Origin: Streptomyces halobius
Lineage (GTDB): Bacteria; Actinomycetota; Actinomycetes; Streptomycetales; Streptomycetaceae
Assembly: GCF_023277745.1 (NCBI RefSeq)
Contig: NZ_CP086322.1
Location: forward strand, 6,696,001-6,760,000
Direction: 5' to 3'
DNA: 64,000 bases
The notes under the pieces were generated by a model. It had not been told where the DNA came from. It did not search any database and saw only the letters and a list, made by a program, of their open reading frames with translations. How positions within the stretch are numbered: position 1 is the first letter of the stretch; every line of letters starts with the position of its first letter. A program made the position numbers and the translations under genes. This document shows positions 1 through 7,449 of this stretch, piece by piece.

Positions 1-610
1 CCGGGGCCGCAGCGATGATCCCGACCGCAGGGGCGAGCGCGGCGACGAGGCCGCCGACGGCGGACGCAGCGCTGGCGGCAGCGATGCCAACAGCGCCGAA
101 GACGAGGAGGCCGCGCAGCGCACCGGCGACTCGGCCGGCGATGCCGCCGAGGCCGGAGAGTGCGCGGCTGAGCCGGTCGTTGTCGACGTTCGCGTTGACC
201 GGGACGTTGATGCCCGGCGGCCGGTGCGCGCGGATACGGGCGTCGAAGCCGTCGAGGTCCGGGACGACCGGCACGCGGATCTCCAGCCCGCGAAGGACGG
301 CCAGGAGTTGCGCCTCGAACCGCTGGAGGTCCGGCTCGATGGGGATGCGGATCGCGTCGAGCTGGGAGCGGAGCCCGGTGAGCAACGCGCGGTTGAAGCC
401 GCTCAGGTCCGGCTCGACCCTGGCCTGGACGGCCCCGGCCGCGGTGATGCCGCGCTGGATGTTCCGCCGGATCTGCGCGCCGACGGTGCGTGTACCGCGG
501 TCCAGCGCACGCTCGATGCGGTCCGCGAGGTCGAGCGCATCGGCGACGACCCCGGAGTCATCCAGGGTGATCGTGATCCGGGCTGAGCCGTAGTCTTCCT
601 CGCCGGCCAC
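1..610 (-). CDS. Phage tail tape measure protein, N-terminal part (runs off the left edge)
   Basis: The minus-strand frame stays open from a GTG at 610 to the window edge, giving about 203 residues. The N-terminus is polar, followed by repeated 'PDLxxF' units (VEPDLSGF, IEPDLQRF, VVPDLDGF) typical of the start of actinophage tape measure proteins. An Ala/Gly-rich hydrophobic stretch (GLLVFGAVGIAAASAAS) follows, as in tape measure membrane segments. A GAGG sequence lies about 7 nt before the GTG. It sits directly downstream of the tail assembly chaperones, the canonical siphovirus position. Family usual length is above 1,000 residues, so most of the gene is outside. The protein would set tail length and help DNA entry. 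Confidence 0.8.
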   Translation of the reverse strand, partial: MAGEEDYGSARITITLDDSGVVADALDLADRIERALDRGTRTVGAQIRRNIQRGITAAGAVQARVEPDLSGFNRALLTGLRSQLDAIRIPIEPDLQRFEAQLLAVLRGLEIRVPVVPDLDGFDARIRAHRPPGINVPVNANVDNDRLSRALSGLGGIAGRVAGALRGLLVFGAVGIAAASAASAVGGLVAALAPAVGIIAAAP

Positions 611-638
611 CGGGCAACCTCACGGGGTGTGTGGTTGC

Positions 639-654
639 CCGGCCCAAAACCAGC
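639..654 (-). promoter_or_regulatory. Repeat motif upstream of tape measure start (copy 1 of 4)
   Basis: On the minus strand the core reads GCTGGTTTTGGGCCGG. It lies 29-44 nt upstream of the GTG of the tape measure gene. Three more copies stand at nearly the same distance from other structural genes. It is probably a phage late promoter or leader element; the function is inferred from position only. Confidence 0.6.
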
Positions 655-694
655 GGCGTACGGCGGGGCACGCGGGCCCTGCCGTGATTCCAGA

Positions 695-1045
695 CTAGCC
701 GGTGTGCCTCCGGGTGAGCTTGGTGTCCTCCGCCGCCAGCTGGGCCGCGAGGGCCTGTGCCTGGGCGCGGTCCATGCGCATGCCGGGCGGGCGGACGCGC
801 CGACTGCCGCGTCGGCCGCCATCAGGTGGGGCGTACAACTTCGCCCGGTTCCGCGCCCGTTCGGCGTCGTCCTCCGCCGCCTGGTCCATCGCGACCTCAG
901 CGGCGTTGAGCATGCGCCTCAGCGGCCACGCGTGCGGGGAGATGCCTTGGAGGGCGAGACTCCCGTCCCACGCCTCCCAGCCGGCGGCGAGGCTTGCGCA
1001 GAGCCGCCAGACGACGTAGGAGGGCGCTGGCCGCCACCGTAGAGC
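695..1045 (-). CDS. Tail assembly chaperone, frameshift extension (G-T type product)
   Basis: This frame has no convincing start of its own and overlaps the end of the upstream chaperone in the -1 frame. It opens after a TGA at 1046-1048 and ends at 695. Its overlapping part reads sensibly (SYVVWRLCASLAAGWEAWDG, then GISPHAWPLRRML), whereas the upstream frame becomes low-complexity there. This matches the actinophage tail chaperone pattern in which a minority of ribosomes shift -1 to make a longer protein. The slip must lie between about 1000 and 1045. I do not see a textbook slippery heptamer, so the exact site is open. The product acts in tail assembly with the tape measure protein encoded next. 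Confidence 0.7.
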   Translation of the reverse strand, partial: ALRWRPAPSYVVWRLCASLAAGWEAWDGSLALQGISPHAWPLRRMLNAAEVAMDQAAEDDAERARNRAKLYAPPDGGRRGSRRVRPPGMRMDRAQAQALAAQLAAEDTKLTRRHTG

Positions 1046-1461
1046 TCAACAACCCACTCCAAGAGCTCGACCAGAACACGGTCAGGCAGACGCAGCGCGT
1101 CCACAACGCGGGCGCCGCCCCGCACCTTTGCCGCGTATGCCTCCGCCTCTGCGAGGTCGCTGAACGACTCCAGCCTCTCGCCGGCCTTCACGACGTCGAG
1201 CCGGGTGAACAGCCTGGCCGACTCTCCCAGCATCAGGCGCGCCAGGAACGCACGCAGCGCCCGGGACACTGCCCGCAGTTGGCCCGAGTCGACATTGGCA
1301 AGATCGTTGATGTCGACACCGATCGGCTGCTGTGCCTCACGCAGCTCGGCATAGGCGTCCATGAAGTCGTCGCCCATGACCTCGGGTTGGAACTCCAAGG
1401 CAGTGTCTCCGACCTGGGCGACGTGCGGCTCGGTATTGAGTGCGAAAGTCCTCGTGGCCAC
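919..1461 (-). CDS. Tail assembly chaperone (upstream, unshifted product)
   Basis: 180 residues from a GTG at 1461 with AAGGAG about 7 nt upstream. The sequence starts VATRTFALNTEPHVAQVGD and is mostly helical (FSDLAEAEAYAAKV, LVELLEWVVELYGGG), as in actinophage tail assembly chaperones. It lies between the connector/tail genes and the tape measure gene, the fixed place of this gene in siphoviruses. The last ~40 residues are Ser/Pro/Arg-rich and are probably only the unshifted tail, because the conserved sequence continues in the -1 frame. The protein is not expected in the virion; it assists tail tube polymerisation around the tape measure. Confidence 0.75.
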   Translation of the reverse strand: MATRTFALNTEPHVAQVGDTALEFQPEVMGDDFMDAYAELREAQQPIGVDINDLANVDSGQLRAVSRALRAFLARLMLGESARLFTRLDVVKAGERLESFSDLAEAEAYAAKVRGGARVVDALRLPDRVLVELLEWVVELYGGGQRPPTSSGGSAQASPPAGRRGTGVSPSKASPRTRGR

Positions 1462-1492
1462 GGGTGGCTCCTTGATCTGCCCGCACGGACGC

Positions 1493-1508
1493 CCGGCCCA
1501 CAACCAGC
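1493..1508 (-). promoter_or_regulatory. Repeat motif upstream of tail chaperone start (copy 2 of 4)
   Basis: On the minus strand it reads GCTGGTTGTGGGCCGG, one base different from the other three copies. It lies 32-47 nt upstream of the chaperone GTG at 1461. The position relative to the start matches the other copies. Confidence 0.55.
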
Positions 1509-1670
1509 GACGCAGCAGGAAGGGTAGCCGTTGGCCGGAACTCACGCGGGCGCCGGTAGCCAGCGCTCTGCAGTGCACTCACGTGTGCCCTCCAGGCAAG
1601 GCCTACGATGTTGTGCGCATGGCGCGTTAAACCGCGGTCACGGTCCGGAGGCGGCTGGCTATGAGCCCCT

Positions 1671-2060
1671 ATGTCGCATACCTCAGATGTCCTGCGCTGG
1701 AGGTTCTTCGGTGCCGGAACCGCCTTGCTGGTCGCCTTCGCTGTCGCCGCCATACGCCGCCATCGTGACGGAGATCGCTTCGGGGAGCTGGCCGAGCTGA
1801 TGGAGCGCGAGTGGTTCAGCGCGGGAAAGATGTTCTTCACCGTACTGGTCGGGCTCGTGGGTTCGTGGGCGGCGGCCTATATGGGCGGGACCCGCAGCGG
1901 GCTACCGGAATCCGTTCCGATCCTGTTTCCGCTGGGCATTGTCGCAGCCTTCGCCGTCTGCCGCCTGACCGCCAAGGGCGACGGCAATCCGCTGCGGGTG
2001 AAGGCGCTAGTTCTGTTGGCCGCGCCGCTGCCGCTCGGTGCGATGATGACAGGCTGGTGA
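1671..2060 (+). CDS. Small membrane protein, probable moron
   Basis: 129 residues with about four hydrophobic segments: FGAGTALLVAFAVAAI near residues 13-28, VLVGLVGSWAAAYM, FPLGIVAAFAVC, and LVLLAAPLPLGAMM at the C-terminus. A charged segment (RRHRDGDRFGELAELMEREW) lies between the first and second helices. It is transcribed against the flanking minus-strand phage genes and lies between the chaperone and a phosphatidyltransferase gene, so it looks like phage-carried cargo. A CGGAGG sequence lies about 20 nt upstream, which is rather far; an ATG at 1661 is in another frame that soon stops. I do not recognise a family. Function unknown; inner-membrane location inferred. Confidence 0.6.
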   Translation: MSHTSDVLRWRFFGAGTALLVAFAVAAIRRHRDGDRFGELAELMEREWFSAGKMFFTVLVGLVGSWAAAYMGGTRSGLPESVPILFPLGIVAAFAVCRLTAKGDGNPLRVKALVLLAAPLPLGAMMTGW

Positions 2061-2153
2061 CCTTTCCCCGCCCATGCTTCGCTCCCATGCTCCCGGGCGG
2101 GGGCGAAGCATGAGCGAGCATTCCCTTGCCGATGCAGATAGCAGTACTGTTCT

Positions 2154-2750
2154 TTAAGCACTCTCATTAGCGCATAGAGTACTTGCCTTCAGCCGGTGCA
2201 CCTGAATCGTGTAAAGCGCAGCCGACCACCAGTACAACGCTGCCCCCCAGATTGCTAGTGCCCAACCAACAATCTGGGCGACTTCCGCATAGAATCCCTG
2301 CCCGTCCGCCAACAAGAGGAGAGGGAAAGCGTACATTAGATTGAAAGTCGCCGCTTTTCCAATGAAATTCACCTGCAACGACCCATAGCCACTCCTCCGC
2401 AAGCGGACTACGTTATACGCCATGAAGGCATCGCGCAGCAGGAGCAATACCACCAGCCACCATGGAATAATTTCGCGAGCTAGGAGTGCGGTTAGTGTGG
2501 CGAGCGTATAGAGGCGATCAGCAGCAGGGTCCAGGGCCTGACCAAGCCGACTGATTTGGTTCCAGCGCCTTGCCAGCTTTCCGTCAAGATAGTCAGTTGC
2601 CCCACTAAGCGCCAAGAGCGCAATAGCCCAGCCATCAAGGCTTGGGTTACCGAAGCATGGCTGCAATACCATCCAAAGGAATGCGGGAACCCCTGCAACG
2701 CGTAGAGCGCTCAGCAAGTTTGGAACAGTCAAGACGCGATCAATAGGCAC
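2154..2750 (-). CDS. CDP-alcohol phosphatidyltransferase (PgsA/Pls-like), phage cargo
   Basis: The signature D-x2-DG-x2-AR-x8-G-x3-D-x3-D is complete: D53, D56, G57, A60, R61, G70, D74 and D78 counted from the GTG at 2750. Five or six hydrophobic segments surround it, as in integral membrane enzymes that move a phosphatidyl group from CDP-diacylglycerol to an alcohol such as glycerol-phosphate or inositol-phosphate. The frame is open upstream to 3032, but the GTG at 2750 follows a GAAGGG ribosome site and gives 198 residues, close to the family's usual 180-220. GC content is clearly lower than in the adjacent phage genes, suggesting separate acquisition. The alcohol substrate cannot be read from sequence. 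It sits alone as a minus-strand gene inside the tail module. Confidence 0.85.
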   Translation of the reverse strand: MPIDRVLTVPNLLSALRVAGVPAFLWMVLQPCFGNPSLDGWAIALLALSGATDYLDGKLARRWNQISRLGQALDPAADRLYTLATLTALLAREIIPWWLVVLLLLRDAFMAYNVVRLRRSGYGSLQVNFIGKAATFNLMYAFPLLLLADGQGFYAEVAQIVGWALAIWGAALYWWSAALYTIQVHRLKASTLCANESA

Positions 2751-3327
2751 CTGACCCTTCTCGCATACACTCAACCGAACACACCCCAGCTTCTCGTCTC
2801 TCCACGTGAACTCCGCAGATCTTACCAGACACTCACTCTCTGCCACTTGCACATAATTTTCCACCTCGGCGGAAACGGTACGGCCGCCAAAATCCTCCGA
2901 TGAACTTCCACGAAGAGTTTTCCATGGCAATCGCGAATTGCCACAGCCAAAAAAGACCGCCGGAAACGCTCCCGGCATGCGGGCGCGTACACCTCTCGCC
3001 GTCCAGATCTGCTCTGCGCGCCTGCTCAACATCTGGTTAGAGATTCAACTACTTGCGGTGCGCTCTTGAAGACACGGAGGAGAGAGCGGCTCTGGAGAGA
3101 GCTGGCGGGATCTACTACACCAAATCAACCATAGAGGCCAAAAGGTACAAGGTGACCACGACATCGGAACGCATTGTTCAACTTGCGCGGTATTTCATCT
3201 CTTGTTACTTTTCTCCGGTTGTGAGACCGCGACCACAGTTATTTGCCGCCCACTTCAGGGGCTGCAAATAAGCTACCTAAACCGTCGCCCAAAGGGGCGT
3301 CCTTGATTCAAGCAATAGGGGCAGGTA
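2751..3327. other. Low-GC gene-poor stretch between two cargo genes
   Basis: About 580 bases, AT-richer than the surroundings. It holds the upstream open part of the phosphatidyltransferase frame (to 3032), which has poor protein character, and a plus-strand frame at 3053-3271 without a clear ribosome site. It probably carries the promoters of the two cargo genes that point away from it, but I cannot assign them with confidence. Confidence 0.4.
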
Positions 3328-3762
3328 ATGCAGAAAAGGCAAGTAGCAAAAGCTCTGGGGGCTGCTGCGATAGTTCCCTCTATTCTGCTGGCAACCGCGG
3401 GCAACGCTTCTGCGTGGGACCGGAGGGTGGACTGGAAGAATGTAGCCACCGGTGCCTACCTTACCGAAAGCGGAACTTCGTTGCGAAAGGTTGGCGGCTG
3501 GTGGGAAACCAAGAATTCCGACGGCACATTCAAGCTCAGGTGGGCCGGCTTCGGCTCGGGGTATGAATGCCTGGACAGCAACTCCAAAGGCAGCGTCTAC
3601 GTGATTCAGTGCAACGGCGGGAATAACCAGAAGTGGTACGAGATTAAGACCTCTACCGGATGGAAGCTCAAGAATAAGGCCACTGGCCGCGTTCTTGACA
3701 CCGCACATGGTAAGGCTTACACGAAGCCTGACAATGGCAGCAAGTACCAGAGGTGGCGCTAA
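3328..3762 (+). CDS. Secreted ricin-B-type lectin domain protein
   Basis: 144 residues. A signal peptide is evident: a basic start (MQKRQVAK), a hydrophobic core (ALGAAAIVPSILLATAG) and an Ala-x-Ala site near residues 27-29 (NASAW). The mature part has beta-trefoil marks: the QxW motif occurs as NNQKW and again at the end as KYQRW, and GYECLDSN and GRVLDT resemble the 'kCLD' strands. About 110 mature residues fit one trefoil. Such domains bind carbohydrate. It is on the plus strand inside a minus-strand phage tail module, with low GC, so it is probably cargo expressed in the lysogen. It could instead be a small inhibitor or adhesin; no catalytic domain is visible. Confidence 0.75.
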   Translation: MQKRQVAKALGAAAIVPSILLATAGNASAWDRRVDWKNVATGAYLTESGTSLRKVGGWWETKNSDGTFKLRWAGFGSGYECLDSNSKGSVYVIQCNGGNNQKWYEIKTSTGWKLKNKATGRVLDTAHGKAYTKPDNGSKYQRWR

Positions 3763-3935
3763 TTCATCAGGCGTCGCGGCAGAATAGGGAAGGGTTCAAA
3801 CTGCGCGGTGCGATGAAAGCCTGCTAACTGTATTTGGTAGTGAGTTTGAGGCACTCAAGGTGGGCTGGACCCTTGGACGGCTTATCCCGGGGTACGGTCC
3901 ACCCGTGCTTTGTCGTTGCGTGCACGGAGGACGCT

Positions 3936-4200
3936 TCATCTTGCCAGCCTGCTCGTGGCCTGGCCGACAACTCCCAGCGGCCCGCGCGCAGCGCCCGCCC
4001 GAGGAAGTCTTTCGGGCGGATACCAGGGTGGTGGACGACGGCAGCGAACACCGTCCAGCCACCCACGTCGTAGTTGCCCACCCGGCCCGGTGCTTCGCGG
4101 CGGGCGATGCCCGCGACCCATTCCGTACGGCGGCACAGGCCGCGCCCGGCGATGCTGCCCCCGGGCGCGGCGCAAAGGGCCGGGCACGTGTAGAGGCACA
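3936..4200 (-). pseudogene. Diverged copy of the 3' end of the phage gp10-like gene
   Basis: One minus-strand frame reads VFAAVVHHPGIRPKDFLGRA followed by LRAG, which matches the end of the gp10-like protein at 5647-6024 (AFAKVVHHPGTSANDFMGEA, LRAGH). Upstream in this frame the sequence is Cys-rich (LYTCPALCAA, GLCRRTEW) and has no recognisable start, and downstream it continues past the homologous end. It therefore looks like a decayed or recombined second copy of the connector gene's 3' end. The intact copy and this one flank the delta-60 repeat gene, suggesting that recombination at this spot delivered that gene. An intact small gene cannot be excluded. Confidence 0.5.
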
Positions 4201-4221
4201 GAAGTTGGGACTTCTGCGTCT

Positions 4222-5613
4222 CTAGGACAGGCGGTAGCGGGCTACCGCGAACGACAGGCCCTGAGTGCCGTCCGGCTTGGTCACTGTTGCTCCACCGGCA
4301 ACAACCAGTCTGGAGCCGACGATCTCAGAGCCGCGCCACACGTCCGGGCCGCCGCTGAACGACGTGGTCACCATCCCACCGGTTCCGAAGCCGGTGTCCA
4401 GACTGCCGTCCTTGGTGTACCGGGCCACCAGCGTGTTGCCGTCCACTGGGTCAGCAGGGAACGCCGAGGTGGCGCCCCGCATACCGGAGACCACAACCTT
4501 GCCCGTGGACTGCACCTGCACGTCGCGGGCCTGGTCCACCTTCGCCGTCACATCGGTAACGACCTTGCCGTCACCGCCGAAGCTGGTGTCCAGGCTGCCG
4601 TCCGAGTTCAGGCGCACTACGCCGATCTTCCCGTTGCCCTCGATGTTGAACGGGTCGTTGACGTTCGCCACCCCAGCCAGGACGATCTTGCTGTGGTCCA
4701 GGTCCACGCCGAACGCCAGGTCGTTCAGGGGCGTCAGGGGCACCGCTGTGAAACCGACTCCGTTGAAGCTGGTGTCGAGCCGGCCACTGGTGGTGAAGCG
4801 GGCGGCGAGGACGGCGTTGGTGTTGTCCGCGGTGGTCTGGAACCCTGCGACCACCGCGCGGCCCGAGGAGTCGAGCCGCAGATCGAAGAAGTGGCTGGCG
4901 GCCAGCACGGTCGGCTTCTCCCAGCCGGTACCCGAGCTGCCGTAGGTGGTGTCCAGGCTGCCGTCGGGATTGAAGCGGGCGATGAACGCGTCCGTGTTCG
5001 CAGCACCGACAGCGACGATCTTCCCGTCCGACTGCTGGGCGATGCCCCGGAAGCCGCTGCCGACTCCGATGTTCAGCGTGACCTTGCCGTCACCTCCGCC
5101 GAACGTGGTGTCCAGCGACCCGTCCGGGTTCAGGCGGGCGACCGCAGCGCTGGCCGTCTGCTCGTTCGGGCCGGCGAGACCGGAGACAAGGACCTTCCCG
5201 TCCGACTGGACGAACACATTGCGGGCGAATTGGGTGTTCGGCGCGTCGAAGAACCTGAACTGCACCTTGCCGCCATTGCCGAAGGTGGCGTCCAGCGACC
5301 CGTCGGGGTTGTAGCGGGCCAAGGCGAACTGGGCCGTGCCGCCCACGACCGGCAGGTTCAGGCCGCCCCTGCCAGCGGCGATGATCTTCCCATCCGGCTG
5401 CACTGCCACATCGTTGGCGATGTCCGGCTGTGCGGGGGTCCCGCTGAAGTCGGTGGTGGTCTTGCCGTCGCTGCTGAATCTGGTGTCCAGGTCACCGGGC
5501 GCGGCCACCGCCGTAGGCGCGAAGGCCACCATCACGCCCAGTACCAGTGCACAGATGGCTGCGGTGCGCGCCCTCGGTGCCGAACAGCCCTTGAAGAGCC
5601 ATTTTGTGGTCAT
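4222..5613 (-). CDS. Secreted delta-60 repeat (beta-propeller-like) protein
   Basis: 463 residues from an ATG at 5613 that follows GAGGAG by 7 nt; an ATG five codons earlier lacks such a site. A signal peptide covers about residues 1-38 (CALVLGVMVAFAPTAVAA, cleavage near AVAA). The rest is six to seven repeats of about 55-60 residues with the hallmark 'R.NPDGSLDTTFG.GGKV' (for example ARYNPDGSLDATFGNGGKV) followed by 'QxDGKI..AG'. This is the delta-60 repeat family, which folds as a propeller and occurs in secreted or surface proteins of soil bacteria. No enzymatic domain is seen. It is inserted between phage connector genes and is most likely a moron acting outside the host cell. Role unknown. 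Confidence 0.8.
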   Translation of the reverse strand: MTTKWLFKGCSAPRARTAAICALVLGVMVAFAPTAVAAPGDLDTRFSSDGKTTTDFSGTPAQPDIANDVAVQPDGKIIAAGRGGLNLPVVGGTAQFALARYNPDGSLDATFGNGGKVQFRFFDAPNTQFARNVFVQSDGKVLVSGLAGPNEQTASAAVARLNPDGSLDTTFGGGDGKVTLNIGVGSGFRGIAQQSDGKIVAVGAANTDAFIARFNPDGSLDTTYGSSGTGWEKPTVLAASHFFDLRLDSSGRAVVAGFQTTADNTNAVLAARFTTSGRLDTSFNGVGFTAVPLTPLNDLAFGVDLDHSKIVLAGVANVNDPFNIEGNGKIGVVRLNSDGSLDTSFGGDGKVVTDVTAKVDQARDVQVQSTGKVVVSGMRGATSAFPADPVDGNTLVARYTKDGSLDTGFGTGGMVTTSFSGGPDVWRGSEIVGSRLVVAGGATVTKPDGTQGLSFAVARYRLS

Positions 5614-5646
5614 GACGACACTCCTCACATTCGACGGGTAGTACGG

Positions 5647-6024
5647 CTAGTGCCCTGCTCGCAGGGCCTCGCCCATGAAGTCGTTCGCCGAAGTCCCTGG
5701 GTGGTGCACGACCTTGGCGAACGCGGTCCGGCCGCCGCTGTCGAAGCGGAGCGCTTTCGCTCGGCGGGGGCGGATGACGTGCGGACGGGTGCCGTTGAGG
5801 ACGTAGTGCACTGCCGGGTGATCGCACACGATCACGCCCTGGAGGCCGCGTGGCCCGCTCTGGATCTTCCAGCTGAGGTAGGCGCCCATCGTGCCGGGCG
5901 CCTTCCGCTGCGCGATCCGCGCGACCTTCTCCGTGCGCTTGCGCAGGCCACGCTCGGCGAGGCCGCCGCGGAGCCGGAGGAGCCGCGAGATGCGGCCCGG
6001 ATCGATCCTCACCTCAACGCTCAT
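5647..6024 (-). CDS. Phage connector / neck protein (HK97 gp10-like)
   Basis: 125 residues; the ATG at 6024 overlaps the upstream stop (TGATG). The protein is basic at the start (RKRTEKVARIAQRKAPG), then has LSWKIQSGPRGLQGVIVCDH, a short 'HYVLNGTRPHVIRPRRAK' segment and a C-terminal VVHHPGT motif. The 'xxNGTRPH.I.P' pattern with a terminal 'HPGT' is characteristic of gp10-like tail completion or neck proteins of siphoviruses. It belongs to the connector gene run 8171-5647. The next structural gene downstream is the chaperone at 1461, with cargo genes in between. Confidence 0.75.
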   Translation of the reverse strand: MSVEVRIDPGRISRLLRLRGGLAERGLRKRTEKVARIAQRKAPGTMGAYLSWKIQSGPRGLQGVIVCDHPAVHYVLNGTRPHVIRPRRAKALRFDSGGRTAFAKVVHHPGTSANDFMGEALRAGH

Positions 6025-6605
6025 CACGCCCCCTCTGGGCACTTCACGCAGCCCGGCAGGGCCACGGTGACGCGCTGCTCCACCCCGACGCAGCCGCCTT
6101 CGGGGCCGAGGGTCCGCTGCTGGCCCATCACGAACTTCCGGCCGCGTCGGCCGCCTCCGGTGCCTGGCAGGCAGCAGTACAGGGCGTTGAAGACGGTGAC
6201 CGCGTCGACGTGCACGATCCGCGCGGCCTGCTCCAGCTCCTGACAGGTTGGTGGGCAGCCCTGTTCGTCGACGGTCGGGGCGCACCGCAGCAGGGTGACG
6301 GCGATCTCCACGGCGGTCGTCGTCGGCGGCTGGCAGTTCCGTGCTCCCTGCACGGTGCGGTCCTCGTTCGGGAACGGGTTCGTCGGGTTCAACCGCACGA
6401 CGTTGACGGAAAGCTGCCCGCCGTCGCCGCTCCCGCTGCACGGGTCGCCGCACGAGTCCCACGCCACGGCGCCCGGCACCACGCAGGCGCGGCACGGGCA
6501 GGCGGGCTGACCGTCGACCTCCTCGGCCGTGGCCTGGAGAGCGGCGCACACGCAGCCGAGCACGGCCTCGGTGAGGTCGTGGAGGGCAAGCGGGGTCAGC
6601 GGCAT
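6024..6605 (-). CDS. Phage head-tail connector protein (Cys-rich)
   Basis: 193 residues, starting MPLTPLALHDLTEAVLGCV. The first half has Cys pairs (ACPCRACVVPG, SCGDPCSG) and the second half more (LLRCAP, GCPPTC, YCCLPG, ALPGCVKCPEGA), so metal binding or structural disulfides are possible. It is translationally coupled to the gp10-like gene (stop and start share one base) and follows the adaptor gene by 13 nt. The N-terminal part resembles minor connector proteins of Streptomyces siphoviruses by position and composition. I assign it to the neck by context; no active-site motif is seen. Confidence 0.65.
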   Translation of the reverse strand: MPLTPLALHDLTEAVLGCVCAALQATAEEVDGQPACPCRACVVPGAVAWDSCGDPCSGSGDGGQLSVNVVRLNPTNPFPNEDRTVQGARNCQPPTTTAVEIAVTLLRCAPTVDEQGCPPTCQELEQAARIVHVDAVTVFNALYCCLPGTGGGRRGRKFVMGQQRTLGPEGGCVGVEQRVTVALPGCVKCPEGA

Positions 6606-6618
6606 CGTCTCGGCTCCT

Positions 6619-7449
6619 TCACGGCCAGGTCGTGACGCGGGGGCGGCGGAAGTCCGGGCTGTACGCCTTGCTCGCGGAGCCGAGGCGGTGCGGGTTGACT
6701 GTCGCCAGCCAGGCGTCGCAGATCGGCAGCCCAGTCCGGCCCTCGCTGTAGATGACCGTGGGGTCGGCCATCTCCATCTCCAAGCCCTGCCTGGTGACGC
6801 GGGTCGCGTTGCGGTTGACCTTGCAGCCGCAGGAGGAGCCGCCGCCGCAGCCCTTGATGAAGTGACAGGTCAGCTCCGACACGGCGGCGATTGCCACCTC
6901 ATCAAGGGGCAGCCCGGTGCGGTAGGTGACTGCGAAGGTCCCTGGGGTGCCGGGCGGGGCGGCCATGTCCTGGCACTCGGGCCAGCATCCACCGTCGGTG
7001 CGCACCAGCCGACCGGGCGCGTCCACCCGGTAATCACCGATCACATTGGCGTCTGGGTCCGGGCGGGCCAAGGTCTCGGCGTCCACGTCGACGGACACGA
7101 TGTCGTAGACCGGTCCGGGCAGGTACACCTCGCACAGCTCACCGCACGAGCAGTCCGAACGACACCCGCAGACCGAGGCATTGCGCCACTGGCCGTCGAT
7201 GCCGATGTACGGAATCCAGGGGCCTACGCTGCCCCACCGCACCGTCAGCGGGTAGGCATCCAGGCAGGCACGGCGGCACGGCCGCACCGTGACCGGGCAC
7301 GACGGCCCCCACCGCATTCCCGACAGCCGCCACAGCATGATCGAGGCGACCCGACTCCACCGCTCGATCGTCTCCGCGCTGGTGTCCTCGGGCAGGCCGC
7401 AGCAGGAGAGATCGACCGGCCACGGATCGCACGGCGCCGTCGTGATCAC
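6619..7449 (-). CDS. Phage head-tail adaptor protein
   Basis: 276 residues. The GTG at 7449 overlaps the upstream TGA (GTGA), supporting this start over the longer open frame. Hallmarks of actinophage adaptor proteins are visible: an early CGLPED segment, RWSRVASIMLWRLSGMRWG, paired Cys (PCRRACLD, CGCRSDCSCGELCEVYLPG), a strand-rich middle (VYDIVSVDVD) and a late helix-rich part (VAIAAVSELTCHFIKGCGGG). It probably forms a ring joining portal and tail. It is the third gene of the coupled connector operon. Confidence 0.7.
   Translation of the reverse strand: MITTAPCDPWPVDLSCCGLPEDTSAETIERWSRVASIMLWRLSGMRWGPSCPVTVRPCRRACLDAYPLTVRWGSVGPWIPYIGIDGQWRNASVCGCRSDCSCGELCEVYLPGPVYDIVSVDVDAETLARPDPDANVIGDYRVDAPGRLVRTDGGCWPECQDMAAPPGTPGTFAVTYRTGLPLDEVAIAAVSELTCHFIKGCGGGSSCGCKVNRNATRVTRQGLEMEMADPTVIYSEGRTGLPICDAWLATVNPHRLGSASKAYSPDFRRPRVTTWP

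Noticed and set aside
3053..3271. 72-residue plus-strand frame
   Set aside because: No ribosome site, no family and poor composition in an AT-richer gap; treated as non-coding.
3910..6243. Long plus-strand open frame of about 780 codons
   Set aside because: It is antisense to recognisable minus-strand genes (delta-60 protein and gp10-like protein) and its translation is Arg/Gly/Pro/His-rich without domains, as expected from GC-rich shadows.
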